DNA from: Oscillospiraceae bacterium
Lineage (GTDB): Bacteria; Bacillota; Clostridia; Oscillospirales; SIG519
Assembly: GCA_015067255.1 (NCBI GenBank)
Contig: SVMS01000008.1
Location: 1-60,059 of the forward strand
Direction of reading: 5' to 3'
DNA length: 60,059 nucleotides
The position numbers and the translations under genes were made by a program. Under the pieces are notes generated by a model. The model saw only the letters and a program-made list of their open reading frames with translations, had not been told where the DNA came from and ran no database searches. This document shows, one piece after another, positions 27,201 through 35,591 of the stretch. Each line of letters begins with the position of its first letter. The stretch's first letter is position 1.

Positions 27201-28495
27201 ACGGATTTGTTAAAAAATATTTAGAAAGCAAGGGTACCATTCTTTCAAAAGCCGAAGAACAGAGACTTGTTGACGGATGTACCGGAATAAAAAGAACTAC
27301 AGGACAGCATCCGGGCGGAATGATAGTTGTTCCTAAAAAATATGAAATTTATGACTTTTCTCCCGTATGTCATCCCGCCGATGATACTGAGTCTGATATA
27401 GTTACTACTCACTTTGACTTCCATTCCTTGCACGATACTATCTTAAAGCTTGATATTCTTGGACACGATTCTCCCACGCAGTATAAGCATCTTGAGGATA
27501 TGACAGGAATAAAAATAAATGATATTCCTATGGGAGATAAAAACGTTCTTAAGCTTTTTACATCTGTAGAGCCTTTAGGAATTACCAAAGAGGATATCGA
27601 ATGTGAAACGGGAACTCTTGCGCTTCCCGAAATGGGCACAAAGTTTGTAAGGCAGATGCTTATAGATTCTCAGCCTAAAACATTTTCCGACCTTTTGCAG
27701 ATTTCTGGACTCTCTCACGGTACAAATGTGTGGTTAGGAAATGCGCAGGAGCTTATCAAAGATGGCATTTGTGATATTTCTCAGGTTATAGGAACCCGTG
27801 ACAATATAATGGTTTACCTTATGTATAGGGGACTTCCGCCTAAAATTGCATTTAAAATAATGGAAGATGTCCGTAAGGGTAGGGGGCTTACAGAGGAATA
27901 CGAAAAAACTATGAGGGAATATAATGTTCCCGATTGGTATATTGACTCCTGTAAAAAGATTAAGTACATGTTTCCTAAAGCCCATGCTGCCGCATACGTT
28001 ATGGGTGCTATCAGATTAGGTTGGTTTAAGCTTTATAAGCCTTTGGAATTTTATGCCGTGTATTTTACAGTACGTCCCGAAGGCTTTGATGCTGAGGTTA
28101 TTTACGAAGGAAAAAATGCAGTAACAGCTAAAATAAAAGAGCTTGAAGCCCAAGGCAAAGACCTTTCTCAAAAGGATGCGGCAACTCATACCGCTATGCA
28201 GATTATAAGAGAAGCTATGGCAAGAAATGTTGTTTTTCTGCCTGCAGACCTCTATAAATCAGATGCTGTTAAATATAAAATAGAAGACGGAAAAATAAGA
28301 ATCCCTCTTTCGTCAATAACAGGTGTTGCAGAAAATGCGGCTTATGCTATTGTAAATAAGAGAGAGGACGGTCCTTTTGCATCTGTTGAAGAGCTGAGCT
28401 TGCGTACTAACGTTACAAAAACAGTTATTGAAGCAATGACAAGAGCAGGAGTTTTGTCAAGTCTTGATAAAAGCAGTCAAATGTCTTTGTTTTAA
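24203..28495 (+). CDS. polC: DNA polymerase III alpha subunit, PolC type
   Basis: The main replicative polymerase of low-GC Gram-positives, with built-in proofreading. The 1430-residue protein has an N-terminal region, an OB fold (about 225-335), a PHP domain split by the exonuclease (HAHTSMSAMDA near 345), and the DEDD exonuclease with DIETTGL near 430, HNAEFDCSF and HHRASDDA. The polymerase core includes GSRGSVGSSFVATMSG near 876, a zinc-type C-P-N-C...C-P-K-C element at about 909-933, and the catalytic PDIDLNFSGEYQ near 957. The C-terminus QMSLF is a clamp-binding peptide. Length matches the family. Ribosome site AAGAGG. Confidence 0.97.
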   Translation: MSKGREFSSLIKNYKCEYDIEREIIESCTLLNVKANTADRILHFTMEIPFLVGNQYIKIISDKIVDLYALEKVEIAPKFPSYLIEEENFFETFLTYAKAKIPMINGFFKNSSYFIADNTLKIQINPLSIDILKQSQIDLKLSDLIFQMFDKKILFDFVEEDSTKDYIEKHFEEQEKELEKIMKETEANVQTAVSQEKLVVKKRYERKEPAKKSGISEEEAKNNVIYGKPILLAPIHIADIKEYDKSVCVSGDTFSFDAKETKDGKKYIMSFNITDRTNSISCKLFPLIADGDEIASKIKKGATVIVNGNYEYDNYAREYIIMVKDISFTKKILRPDNEPIKRVELHAHTSMSAMDAVVSPTDLIARAAKWGHKAIAITDHGVVQAYPEAAAAAKKNNIKVLYGIESYFINDEISSFFTSVNAKYEDEFVVFDIETTGLSPQTEAITEIGAVIFKDGEILDTFSTFVNPQKPIPQKIVELTGITDEMVKDAPKADEAVKSFIDFCAGRTVVAHNAEFDCSFIRAAAKKYNLIFNNKQIDTVPICRHIFPEMKSVKLNLVADHLKLPKFNHHRASDDALMLAQIFKNVIALLKEKGGSYRDKYNHQIILVKNLKGLRNLYKLVSISNLDTFYKQPRMLKSDIESNREGLIIGSACEAGELYRAVLNGLPHEKIVEIGKFYDYFEIQPIGNDLYLLDVPEEQRKVHSIEDLQNINKKIIALGKELNKPVVATCDVHFLEKEDEVFRRILMAGKGFVDADRQPPLYMRNTREMLDEFSYLDEKTAYEVVVENPNKIADMIDDDIVPIPAGTYSPEIPGCEEDLERATYETAKSLYGDPLPDIVKERLEKELKSIIKNGFAVMYMIAVKLVKKSNEDGYLVGSRGSVGSSFVATMSGISEVNPLPPHYRCPNCCYSEFITDGSVGSGFDLEEKLCPKCSTKMKSDGHDIPFETFLGFDGDKAPDIDLNFSGEYQATAHKYTEEIFGHDHVFKAGTIGTIADKTAYGFVKKYLESKGTILSKAEEQRLVDGCTGIKRTTGQHPGGMIVVPKKYEIYDFSPVCHPADDTESDIVTTHFDFHSLHDTILKLDILGHDSPTQYKHLEDMTGIKINDIPMGDKNVLKLFTSVEPLGITKEDIECETGTLALPEMGTKFVRQMLIDSQPKTFSDLLQISGLSHGTNVWLGNAQELIKDGICDISQVIGTRDNIMVYLMYRGLPPKIAFKIMEDVRKGRGLTEEYEKTMREYNVPDWYIDSCKKIKYMFPKAHAAAYVMGAIRLGWFKLYKPLEFYAVYFTVRPEGFDAEVIYEGKNAVTAKIKELEAQGKDLSQKDAATHTAMQIIREAMARNVVFLPADLYKSDAVKYKIEDGKIRIPLSSITGVAENAAYAIVNKREDGPFASVEELSLRTNVTKTVIEAMTRAGVLSSLDKSSQMSLF

Positions 28496-28507
28496 GGGTG
28501 TGAAAAT

Positions 28508-29137
28508 TTGTCATATAAAACTATTTTAAAAATTGCATCAGCAGAAATTGTTGAAAAAAAATCCCGTTTTATAGGTGCAGCTTTTCCTATAGAAAGCAGT
28601 GAAGAGGCAAATGAATATATTTCTGCTGTAAAAAAAGAACATTTTTCAGCAAGACATAACTGTTATGCTTACAGACTGCGTGACGGTACAGAGCGTTACA
28701 GTGATGATGGAGAGCCTCAAAAAACAGCGGGACTTCCTATGCTTGATATGTTAAAAAAAGAAGATATAACTGATGTTTTAGTTGTTGTGACAAGATATTT
28801 CGGCGGAGTTTTATTGGGAACAGGCGGTCTTGTCAGAGCATATACAGCGGCATCTCAAGAAGCGGTTTACGCTTCACAGATAGTTTTAATGACAGATTTT
28901 TGTGTATATAACATTGTTGTTGAATACCAATATTTTGAAAGAATAAAGCTGTTAATTGAAGAATTTGAAGGACAAATTGAAGAAACAAATTTTTCGGAAA
29001 ATATAAAAATAGCTATCTGTGTAAAGCCCGAAAAAAAGGCTCAGATAGATAAAAAAATTATAGAGCTTACAGCAGGTAAAGCAATTATTGATACAGATAT
29101 TTTTTATAAATTCAAACCTGAAATCATAAAAAAGTGA
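28508..29137 (+). CDS. YigZ/IMPACT family protein
   Basis: A 209-residue protein of the UPF0029 family, structurally related to the IMPACT protein and to ribosomal-type folds. Landmarks are KKSRFIGAAFPIES, ARHNCYAYRL, YSDDGEPQKTAG and VVTRYFGGVLLGTGGLVRAYT, followed by the C-terminal DUF1949 ferredoxin-like half. The family is linked to translation regulation in eukaryotes, but its bacterial function is not settled. TTG start at 28508 follows AAGGGTG, 13 bases after the polC stop. It precedes folT closely and probably belongs to the same operon. Confidence 0.88.
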   Translation: MSYKTILKIASAEIVEKKSRFIGAAFPIESSEEANEYISAVKKEHFSARHNCYAYRLRDGTERYSDDGEPQKTAGLPMLDMLKKEDITDVLVVVTRYFGGVLLGTGGLVRAYTAASQEAVYASQIVLMTDFCVYNIVVEYQYFERIKLLIEEFEGQIEETNFSENIKIAICVKPEKKAQIDKKIIELTAGKAIIDTDIFYKFKPEIIKK

Positions 29138-29150
29138 GAGTTATTATATA

Positions 29151-29669
29151 ATGAAGAGAAGTCATACACGTAATTTGACGATATCAGCAATTTTAGCTAT
29201 TATCTCAATTATTTTAACAAGGTTTTTGCCTACTACAATTCCAATAGCAGGTGTTATATCAATCAGACTTGATTTTGGATATATTCCTATTATTTTTGCA
29301 GCTCTTTATTTAGGCGGTCTTTACGGAGCAGGTGCAGGTGTTGTGGCTGACCTTATAGGTGCTTTTGTTTTTCCTATAGGACCTTATTTCCCGGGATTTA
29401 CACTTACTAACTTTTTGGTTGGAATTGTTCCTGTGCTTATAAAGAAAATACTTTCTAAGGTATCTTCTGAGCTTTTAATTTGCTTTATCTCCTCGATATT
29501 TATTCAAATTATTGCTTTTGTTCTAAATACTTTATGGCTTATTCTTTTATATAGTCAATCCTTCGCTTTGATAGCACTTCCTCGAGCTTTAGCATCAATT
29601 ATAATGATTCCTGTATTAACTTTTTCGAGCTATTATTTAATTAAGCTTTCAAAAAGATTAAGACTTTAA
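29151..29669 (+). CDS. folT: ECF transporter S component, FolT-like
   Basis: The substrate-binding membrane subunit of an energy-coupling-factor vitamin importer. The 172-residue protein has about six helices and the typical ISIRLDFGYIPIIFAALYLG and GAGAGVVADLIGAFVFPIGP segments, followed by PYFPGFTLTNFLVG, which is characteristic of the folate-family S components. It would recruit the shared EcfA-A'-T module encoded elsewhere. Specificity for folate is inferred from motif similarity and could instead be a related vitamin. It ends at a strong terminator facing gpsA. Confidence 0.82.
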   Translation: MKRSHTRNLTISAILAIISIILTRFLPTTIPIAGVISIRLDFGYIPIIFAALYLGGLYGAGAGVVADLIGAFVFPIGPYFPGFTLTNFLVGIVPVLIKKILSKVSSELLICFISSIFIQIIAFVLNTLWLILLYSQSFALIALPRALASIIMIPVLTFSSYYLIKLSKRLRL

Positions 29670-29673
29670 AAAC

Positions 29674-29715
29674 AAATCAGCCACTGCTGTTATTTAACGC
29701 AGTGGCTGATTTTTT
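29674..29715. terminator. Bidirectional terminator between folT and gpsA
   Basis: Perfect 14-base-pair stem (29674-29687 with 29699-29712) with an 11-base loop and a plus-strand run of six T; the minus strand ends in a shorter T tract (TTTGTTTTT). It closes the pyrH-folT transcription unit and the gpsA unit. Confidence 0.9.
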
Positions 29716-29718
29716 CTA

Positions 29719-30720
29719 TTAAGACCAAACTTCTTCAGTTTCGTTCTTTTTTGTTCTGAGCATAAGGTCATTTATTGCTTCTGTTGCTTTTTTATCTTTA
29801 TATAATACATTGTATATTTCAGTGATAATAGGCATATCAACGTTTACCTTTTGAGAAAGCATATATGCAGCTGCGGCAGTTTTATATCCTTCAACCGTCA
29901 TTCCGACTTCTTCAATAGCTTCTTTAGCGGTTTTGCCTTGTCCTATTAAAATACCGCATCTTCTGTTTCTACTGTGCATACTTGTACAGGTAACAATAAG
30001 ATCACCAAAGCCTGTAAGACCTGTAAAGGTTGATGCCTTTGCACCAAGAGCAACTCCCAATCTTTCCATTTCGGCAATACCGCGTGTCATAAGAGCCGCT
30101 TTTGTGTTATCTCCAAGTCCCATACCGTCACAACAGCCGGCGGCAAGAGCAATAACATTTTTCAAAGAACCGCCTAATTCCATTCCGATTATATCATCAG
30201 AGGTATAAATTCTGAAGCTTTTATTCATAAAAATATCCTGAAGCTTTTTAGCAAGCTCTAAATCCTCAGAGCCTACTACATTTGTCGTAGGAATTCCTCT
30301 TGCAACCTCTTCAGCATGTGAAGGTCCTGAAAGAACAGCTAATTTGCAAAAGGGGAGTTCTTCTTTTATAACCTGGGACATACGAAGCAGGGTTTCTTCT
30401 TCAAGTCCTTTGGAAATATTACAAACAACATCATTTTCTTTTAAAATATTTTTTAACAGACGTGCTGTTGAACGAATTGCAAAAGAGGGGACAGCAAGTA
30501 CATAAACATCAGAAGCGGGTATTTCCTTTAAGTCACTTGTTAAAAAGATGTCTTTGGGAATTTTTACACCTTTGAGCAATTTGTTTTCTCTGTCTTTTTC
30601 TAAAGCATCAATTTCCTCTTTAAATAATGACCAAAGAGTAACTTGATGAGAGTTTTTAGACAACATAACAGAAAGAGCAGTACCCCAACCGCCTGAGCCT
30701 ATTACGCTTATAACAGCCAT
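29719..30720 (-). CDS. gpsA: Glycerol-3-phosphate dehydrogenase [NAD(P)+]
   Basis: Makes sn-glycerol 3-phosphate, the backbone for phospholipids. The 333-residue protein has an N-terminal Rossmann motif IGSGGWGTALSVMLS (residues 6-20), the substrate region NISKGLEEET, SGPSHAEEVARG, the catalytic lysine in GGSLKNVIALAAG, and GLTGFGDLIVTCTSMHSRNR. It follows plsY on the same strand by 24 bases, an expected pairing because PlsY acylates its product. Ribosome site GAAAGGA. Confidence 0.96.
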   Translation of the reverse strand: MAVISVIGSGGWGTALSVMLSKNSHQVTLWSLFKEEIDALEKDRENKLLKGVKIPKDIFLTSDLKEIPASDVYVLAVPSFAIRSTARLLKNILKENDVVCNISKGLEEETLLRMSQVIKEELPFCKLAVLSGPSHAEEVARGIPTTNVVGSEDLELAKKLQDIFMNKSFRIYTSDDIIGMELGGSLKNVIALAAGCCDGMGLGDNTKAALMTRGIAEMERLGVALGAKASTFTGLTGFGDLIVTCTSMHSRNRRCGILIGQGKTAKEAIEEVGMTVEGYKTAAAAYMLSQKVNVDMPIITEIYNVLYKDKKATEAINDLMLRTKKNETEEVWS

Positions 30721-30744
30721 ATTTTTATCTTCCTTTCATATAGC

Positions 30745-31380
30745 TTATTTGTTTTTTTGGGTTTTCTTAAAAGAAAATTTTGACTCAGTTCCTTTTATAA
30801 GTCTTTTTATATTGGAACGATGCATAAAAATTGCAAGAGCAGCAACTAATATAAAAATAATTGCAACGGAAAGCTTATACTGCTCGGGCATAAAAATATA
30901 GGATATAATGGGTGTAAGAGATATAGCTAAAACAGAGCCAAGAGATATGTAACGTGAAATTGCAACAATAATAACAAAAAGAGTAACTAAAATAAGACAT
31001 CCGATAGGGCACATAGCAAGCATAAAGCCGGCGCAGGAAGAAATACCTTTACCGCCCTTAAACTTATAAAAAACAGGGAACATATGACCTATAATACAAA
31101 AGAGTCCTGCTAAAGCCATTGATGTTTTATTATCTACGCCGGGAATTAAGAATTGAGAAATCCATATACATATCACACATTTAAAAGCGTCGAGTAAAAC
31201 AACTGCAAGGCCCGGTAAAGTTCCTATGGTTCTTGCAACATTGGTTCCGCCTGCGTTTCCGCTTCCAAAATCTCTGATATCTTTTTTTAATAATATCTTA
31301 GTTAATATTATAGAAAAGCTGATGCTTCCTATAAAATAAGAATATATACAAGGTAAAATATAAGTTATAAAAAAATCCAT
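30745..31380 (-). CDS. plsY: Acyl phosphate:glycerol-3-phosphate acyltransferase
   Basis: Transfers the acyl group of acyl-phosphate to glycerol 3-phosphate in the membrane. The protein has five hydrophobic segments and the three family motifs: GSGNAGGTNVARTIG, KGGKGISSCAGF, and the C-terminal HRSNIKRLIKGTE. The start is uncertain. The ATG at 31380 (211 residues) sits right before the first helix as in other PlsY proteins but has no ribosome site; an upstream TTG at 31422 would add 14 residues and also lacks a good site. A GGAAAGG lies between them. It lies between der and gpsA. Confidence 0.9.
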   Translation of the reverse strand: MDFFITYILPCIYSYFIGSISFSIILTKILLKKDIRDFGSGNAGGTNVARTIGTLPGLAVVLLDAFKCVICIWISQFLIPGVDNKTSMALAGLFCIIGHMFPVFYKFKGGKGISSCAGFMLAMCPIGCLILVTLFVIIVAISRYISLGSVLAISLTPIISYIFMPEQYKLSVAIIFILVAALAIFMHRSNIKRLIKGTESKFSFKKTQKNK

Positions 31381-31424
31381 ATCAAAATGACATAAGCTAT
31401 TTATGCCTTTCCTACCTTTCAAGC

Positions 31425-32756
31425 TTAGTTTTCAATCTTTTCTCCACGTTCACGGATAATAAGATGAATGGGAGTTCCTGTCATTCCAAAAACTTCTCTT
31501 ATTCTGTTCTCGATATAACGCTGATAAGAAAAATGGAATAAAGCCTTATTATTAACAAAAATAACAAAAGCAGGTGGCTTTACCGAAGCTTGAGTCATAT
31601 ATAAAAGCTTTAGCCTTTTTCCTTTATCGGAAGGAGGCTGAACCTTTGCGGTAGCATCTGCAAGCATTTCATTTAAAACACCGGTAGCAATTCTGCGAGT
31701 TGTCTGTTCATTGACAAAGTTGATTAGTTCAAATAATTTATCAAGACGCTGACCTGTTAAAGCAGAAATAAAAACAATCGGTGCATATGACATAAAGCCT
31801 AAGTCTTCTTGTATCTGCTTTCTCTTATTATTCATAGTTTTATCGTCTTTTTCAACGATATCCCATTTGTTAGCAACAACTACACAAGCTTTTCCTTTTT
31901 CGTGAGCAAAGCCTGCAATTTTTGTATCTTGCTCAGTAACACCGTCACGGGCATCAAGCATAATAACAACAACATCGGCACGTTCAACAGCTAATAAAGA
32001 ACGTATAACACTGTATTTTTCAACATTTTCCTCTATCTTAGAACGTCTTCTCATTCCCGCAGTGTCAATAAAATTAAATTTGCCGAATTTGTTTTCAACG
32101 TATGCATCTATTGCATCTCTTGTAGTTCCTGCAATATCTGATACAATAACTCTTTCTTCGCCGAGAATTTTATTTATAAGAGAGGATTTTCCTACATTTG
32201 GTTTTCCGACAACCGCAACATTTATACAATCCTCTTCTTCTTTTTCGCTTTCATCTTTAGGGATATATTCAAAAACCTTATCCAATAAATCTCCGGTACC
32301 ATGACCGTGAACAGAGGAAATTGCAATCGGTTCATCAAGACCCAAATTATAGAATTCGTAAAATTCCGTAGGAAGATTTCCTATACTGTCAACCTTATTT
32401 ACGCAAAGAACAATAGGCTTTGAAGATTTTCTAAGCATAGCAGCAACATCTCTGTCTGCCGCAGTAACGCCTGTACGTAAGTCTGTCATCATTATAATAA
32501 CGTCAGCGTTATCAATAGCTATCTGAGCTTGTTCACGCATACGCTTAAGAATATAATCTTCGCTTGCAGGCTCTATTCCGCCTGTATCAATTAAAAGAAA
32601 ATGGCGATTAAGCCATTCACCCTCGGCGTAAATTCTATCACGGGTAACACCGGGAGTATCTTCAATTATAGAAAGTCGTTTGCCGATTAACTTGTTGAAA
32701 AGAGTAGATTTTCCAACATTAGGACGTCCGACAATAGCAATAACCGGTTTAGCCAA
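31425..32756 (-). CDS. der: Ribosome-assembly GTPase Der (EngA)
   Basis: A double GTPase needed for 50S subunit maturation. The 443-residue protein has two G domains: GRPNVGKST, DTPGVTRD, DTGG, NKVD, then GKPNVGKSS, DIAGTTRDAID, DTAGM and NKWD, plus a C-terminal KH-like domain with VKPPAFVIFVN. I choose the TTG at 32756 because GGGAGGT lies 8 bases before it and it gives the expected start LAKPVIAIVG with TTG read as Met. This overlaps the end of the DUF512 gene by 8 bases. A longer frame from the ATG at 32777 would include the ribosome site itself. Confidence 0.96.
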   Translation of the reverse strand: MAKPVIAIVGRPNVGKSTLFNKLIGKRLSIIEDTPGVTRDRIYAEGEWLNRHFLLIDTGGIEPASEDYILKRMREQAQIAIDNADVIIMMTDLRTGVTAADRDVAAMLRKSSKPIVLCVNKVDSIGNLPTEFYEFYNLGLDEPIAISSVHGHGTGDLLDKVFEYIPKDESEKEEEDCINVAVVGKPNVGKSSLINKILGEERVIVSDIAGTTRDAIDAYVENKFGKFNFIDTAGMRRRSKIEENVEKYSVIRSLLAVERADVVVIMLDARDGVTEQDTKIAGFAHEKGKACVVVANKWDIVEKDDKTMNNKRKQIQEDLGFMSYAPIVFISALTGQRLDKLFELINFVNEQTTRRIATGVLNEMLADATAKVQPPSDKGKRLKLLYMTQASVKPPAFVIFVNNKALFHFSYQRYIENRIREVFGMTGTPIHLIIRERGEKIEN

Positions 32757-34065
32757 CAGTATTACCTCCCATTTCATAAATTAAATCAATAAAAGTACCG
32801 CCGTCACAGTCGACAGGTATTATTTTAACATTAAGCTCTTTTTCAAGCTGAGGTATGGTATAATCATCAAGAAATGTATTTGTGCCGTGTCTTAACATAG
32901 CAGAGGATATAAGCAACGTTTCATAAAGCTTTTTACCCTTAAGCTGTTTTAAAATATCCTGTCCTGTAAGAAGGCCTGCAACATTTACGCTTCTTCCGAA
33001 AAAATCGTTTTCTATTGCATATATTTCATACTCTAAATTATGCCATTTTTTTCGTGCTTCGTCAAGTAAACTTTTTAAAAACGGAGCAGCAGATGTTCCT
33101 GTAGCCACGGAAAAGCGAACATCTTTTTTCAGTGCTTCCATTTCTTCAAATTCATAGTGAAATTCTTGTTCAAACTGCCTTAAAAGACCTACTCCGTTTT
33201 CAAGCTGCTCATACTCTTCGTAATATTCATTGTCGGGAATATCAAGCTCTGCTTTTATATACATTTCGTCAGCGCAATAACAAAAACGAGTGCCTTTTTC
33301 CTTTAATGCTTTTTTTGAAAATTCTTCGGCCGTTTTTATTATTTCCAAAGCATCTTCTTTTAAAATAGGCTCAAGGGGGTAAAGCTCTGTTCTGTGGCAG
33401 GTAAGCCCAACAGGAACAACAGCTACGCTTGACACCTGAGGATATAGCTCATAAAGGTCTGCAAGGCTTTTCTTTAATGCCTCGCCGTCGTTAAGTCCTT
33501 TACAAATTACAAGCTGACAGCGCATATTTATTTTAGCTTCATTAAAGCTTTTTAAAATAGGCATTATTTTTGCTGCGTTGGGATTTTTCATCATCTTTAC
33601 TCGCAGTTCACCGTCAGTCGTATGTACCGAAATATTTATAGGACTTATTTTAAGTTTTATAATTCGTTGAATATCTTGCTCGGAAAGATTTGTAAGTGTT
33701 ACATAGTTTCCTGTTAAAAGACTAAGTCTTACGTCATCATCCTTGTAATAAAGAGAGCTACGCATACCTTTTGGCAATTGGTCGATAAAACAAAAAACAC
33801 ATTTGTTTTTACAGCTTTTTTCTTTGTCTAACAAATAGTTGTCAAAATTAAGGCCTAAATCCTCATATTCATCTTTAAAGATTTTTACTGTTTTTTCAAT
33901 ACCATTAGATAAAAGACATAAAGTTAATTTGCTGTTATTTGAATAATACATATAATCAAGCAAATCATTTATTTTATTGTTATTTATTGAAACAAGCTCA
34001 TCGCCAACTAAAATTGAAGATTTATAAGCAGGGGAGCCTTTGTCAATACTTATTATCTTTGCCAT
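32749..34065 (-). CDS. DUF512 family radical SAM/PDZ protein
   Basis: A 438-residue iron-sulphur protein of unknown reaction. The N-terminus is a PDZ-like domain (GSPAYKSSILVGDELVSIN). A radical-SAM cluster motif follows: CKNKCVFC, with the pattern C-x3-C-x2-C. Downstream are LLTGNYVTLTNL and ISVHTTD, then the DUF512 region with VAVVPVGLT and the CYCADEMY segment. The terminal part resembles LLTGQDIL...HGTNTFLDD. In many clostridia this gene lies directly before der, as here, with an overlap of 8 bases. A role in ribosome or RNA modification is only suggested by that context. Confidence 0.88.
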   Translation of the reverse strand: MAKIISIDKGSPAYKSSILVGDELVSINNNKINDLLDYMYYSNNSKLTLCLLSNGIEKTVKIFKDEYEDLGLNFDNYLLDKEKSCKNKCVFCFIDQLPKGMRSSLYYKDDDVRLSLLTGNYVTLTNLSEQDIQRIIKLKISPINISVHTTDGELRVKMMKNPNAAKIMPILKSFNEAKINMRCQLVICKGLNDGEALKKSLADLYELYPQVSSVAVVPVGLTCHRTELYPLEPILKEDALEIIKTAEEFSKKALKEKGTRFCYCADEMYIKAELDIPDNEYYEEYEQLENGVGLLRQFEQEFHYEFEEMEALKKDVRFSVATGTSAAPFLKSLLDEARKKWHNLEYEIYAIENDFFGRSVNVAGLLTGQDILKQLKGKKLYETLLISSAMLRHGTNTFLDDYTIPQLEKELNVKIIPVDCDGGTFIDLIYEMGGNTVG

Positions 34066-34101
34066 TTTAAAATTTCCTTTCCGAAGCGTAAGAGCATAAT
34101 C

Positions 34102-34135
34102 AAAAAAAGCGCCGCAATATCTTAAATACTGCGGC
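34102..34135 (-). terminator. Terminator after rpmF
   Basis: Minus-strand hairpin GCCGCAGTAT/ATATTGCGGC (34135-34126 with 34120-34111) followed by GC and seven T. It separates yceD-rpmF from the DUF512 operon. Confidence 0.85.
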
Positions 34136-34155
34136 TTAAAGGCTTAACCTTCAGA

Positions 34156-34338
34156 TTATGCTTCTTTTTTTACAACTTCTTTTCCGTCGTAGTATCCGCA
34201 AGCAGGACATACCTTATGCGGCATAATCAACTCGGAACAATGGGAACATTTAACTAAATTGGGTGCATCGAGCTTCCAAACGTTAGAACGTCTTTTATCT
34301 CTTCTTGCCTTTGAAACCTTTCTCTTTGGTACTGCCAT
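34156..34338 (-). CDS. rpmF: 50S ribosomal protein L32
   Basis: A 60-residue ribosomal protein of the large subunit. The N-terminus AVPKRKVSKARRDKRRS is conserved, and CSHC...CPAC forms a zinc ribbon, so this is the zinc-binding paralogue type with all four cysteines present. The ribosome site AGGAGGTGTC is strong. It follows yceD by 36 bases, the conserved bacterial pairing. Confidence 0.97.
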   Translation of the reverse strand: MAVPKRKVSKARRDKRRSNVWKLDAPNLVKCSHCSELIMPHKVCPACGYYDGKEVVKKEA

Positions 34339-34374
34339 TATTTGACACCTCCTTAAAAATTCAGAGAATAATTA

Positions 34375-34860
34375 CTAAAATAAATCTCTGAGCTTCTCCA
34401 GCCGGGGATCAATTTCTTTTGTTTCACAGCTACAAGAACTATGATTAAGATTAATTCCGCAAACAGGACAAAGCCCTAAGCAATGCTCTTTGCAAAGCTT
34501 TTTCATGGGTATCGAAGAATTCAGATAATCCACAATAAGCTCACTGACATCAAGCATGCCGTCCTTGGCGTAAAATTTATCAGGGTCATCGGTAGGTGAG
34601 AAGGAAACCTCTCCTTCTACTTCAAACTCTACAGGACAAACAATGTCATCAAGACATCTGTCACAATAGCTGATTAACTCAGCCTTACAGTTTAAAGTAA
34701 GAACCAAAGTACCCGAATAGTTTTTTACAACACATTTATAGGGAACAGGGCTTTTAAAATATGAGCCGTCGGGAAACACACCGTCTTGCATATTGCAAAA
34801 ATCCTCAAATTCAAGAACAGAGCCTTCAATCTTGAGCAACTCATACAGAGAATACGGCAT
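34375..34860 (-). CDS. YceD/DUF177 family protein
   Basis: A 161-residue protein linked with 23S rRNA synthesis or 50S assembly in other organisms; the mechanism is not established. Visible marks are the cysteine pairs C-x2-C (CDRC) and C-x3-C-x3-C-x2-C in CKEHCLGLCPVCG, followed by CSC, and the terminal WRPLRDLF-like DPRLEKLRDLF. It is co-transcribed with rpmF from a consensus promoter. The dense cysteines suggest metal binding. Confidence 0.88.
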   Translation of the reverse strand: MPYSLYELLKIEGSVLEFEDFCNMQDGVFPDGSYFKSPVPYKCVVKNYSGTLVLTLNCKAELISYCDRCLDDIVCPVEFEVEGEVSFSPTDDPDKFYAKDGMLDVSELIVDYLNSSIPMKKLCKEHCLGLCPVCGINLNHSSCSCETKEIDPRLEKLRDLF

Positions 34861-34892
34861 GAAACCACCTCATTCATTCTGATACAGCAAAT

Positions 34893-34921
34893 ATTATACA
34901 TATTTTTAAGTAATTTGTCAA
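34893..34921 (-). promoter_or_regulatory. Consensus promoter for yceD-rpmF
   Basis: Minus-strand TTGACA (34921-34916) and TATAAT (34898-34893) with a 17-base spacer; both hexamers match consensus exactly. Confidence 0.85.
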
Positions 34922-34988
34922 CTGATTTTTTTACTTATTTTTCAACAATTCAATATATTCGTTATATTAGGTAAAAAACTTTTTAATT

Positions 34989-35064
34989 CTTGAGGTATAT
35001 TTGCATACATAAGTATAAAAAATTGTCAATATGGATTGGTAGGCGCTATGTCAAATACCTCAAG
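34989..35064. repeat. Imperfect inverted repeat left of GH2 fragment
   Basis: CTTGAGGTATATTTG (34989-35003) is nearly the reverse complement of CAAATACCTCAAG (35052-35064), with two extra bases in the left arm. The stretch 34922-35136 contains no gene. The repeat may be a scar of an insertion or an old terminator. Confidence 0.35.
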
Positions 35065-35136
35065 CTTTATAGCACTGCTTATTTTTCAATCAGTTTAACC
35101 TCCAATTTTTAATATAAATTTTGTAGTGATATATGC

Positions 35137-35517
35137 GTGTATTTTGCTTACTTATCGGTTGTTGGCAACATGCGTATAAATTTAAAGGATTGGTCGGTAA
35201 CAGGATACTGGCCCTATGCAACTATTTTAAATAAAAGTGTCGAAACCGGTATCCCGCTTCTCGGTATTACCAAAACCATGTCGATAGAATATCCGTGTGA
35301 TGTCTACACGATTCTTAAGCAACACGGCGTTATCCCTGATCCATATTACGGAAATAACAGTTTGGCTTGTGAATGGGTTCCGTCACGTTGGTGGCAGTTT
35401 GAGAACATTTTCCATGTTGACAAGCCGGCTCCCAATAAACATTGGCGATTGGTTATAGAAGGCATTGACTATCATGGAAACATTCATATAAACGAATTGT
35501 TTTTAAAAAGCAAGTTT
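35137..35517 (+). pseudogene. Fragment of a glycoside hydrolase family 2 (beta-mannosidase-like) gene
   Basis: About 125 residues resemble the N-terminal jelly-roll domain of GH2 beta-mannosidases: DWSVTGYWPYATILN, VETGIPLLGITKT, YPCDVYTILKQHG, DPYYGNNSLACEWVPSRWWQ and WRLVIEGIDYHGNIHIN. Similarity stops after HIN, where the next residues (NELFLKSKF) no longer follow the usual HVNG-type strand, and a low-complexity AT-rich tail runs on to a stop at 35631. The rest of the roughly 800-residue enzyme, including all catalytic residues, is missing. No ribosome site precedes the ATG at 35170. This is a decayed remnant, unlikely to be functional. Confidence 0.78.
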
Positions 35518-35541
35518 ACAAATTATTATAATATTCAATAT

Positions 35542-35573
35542 AAAAGCTCATCGCTGTCAAACGATGAGCTTTT
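35542..35573. terminator. Terminator downstream of spoIVB
   Basis: Perfect 12-base-pair stem AAAAGCTCATCG (35542-35553) with CGATGAGCTTTT (35562-35573), 8-base loop. Symmetric enough to work in both directions; it mainly serves spoIVB on the minus strand. Confidence 0.8.
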
Positions 35574-35591
35574 ATATTTCTTTGTAATACC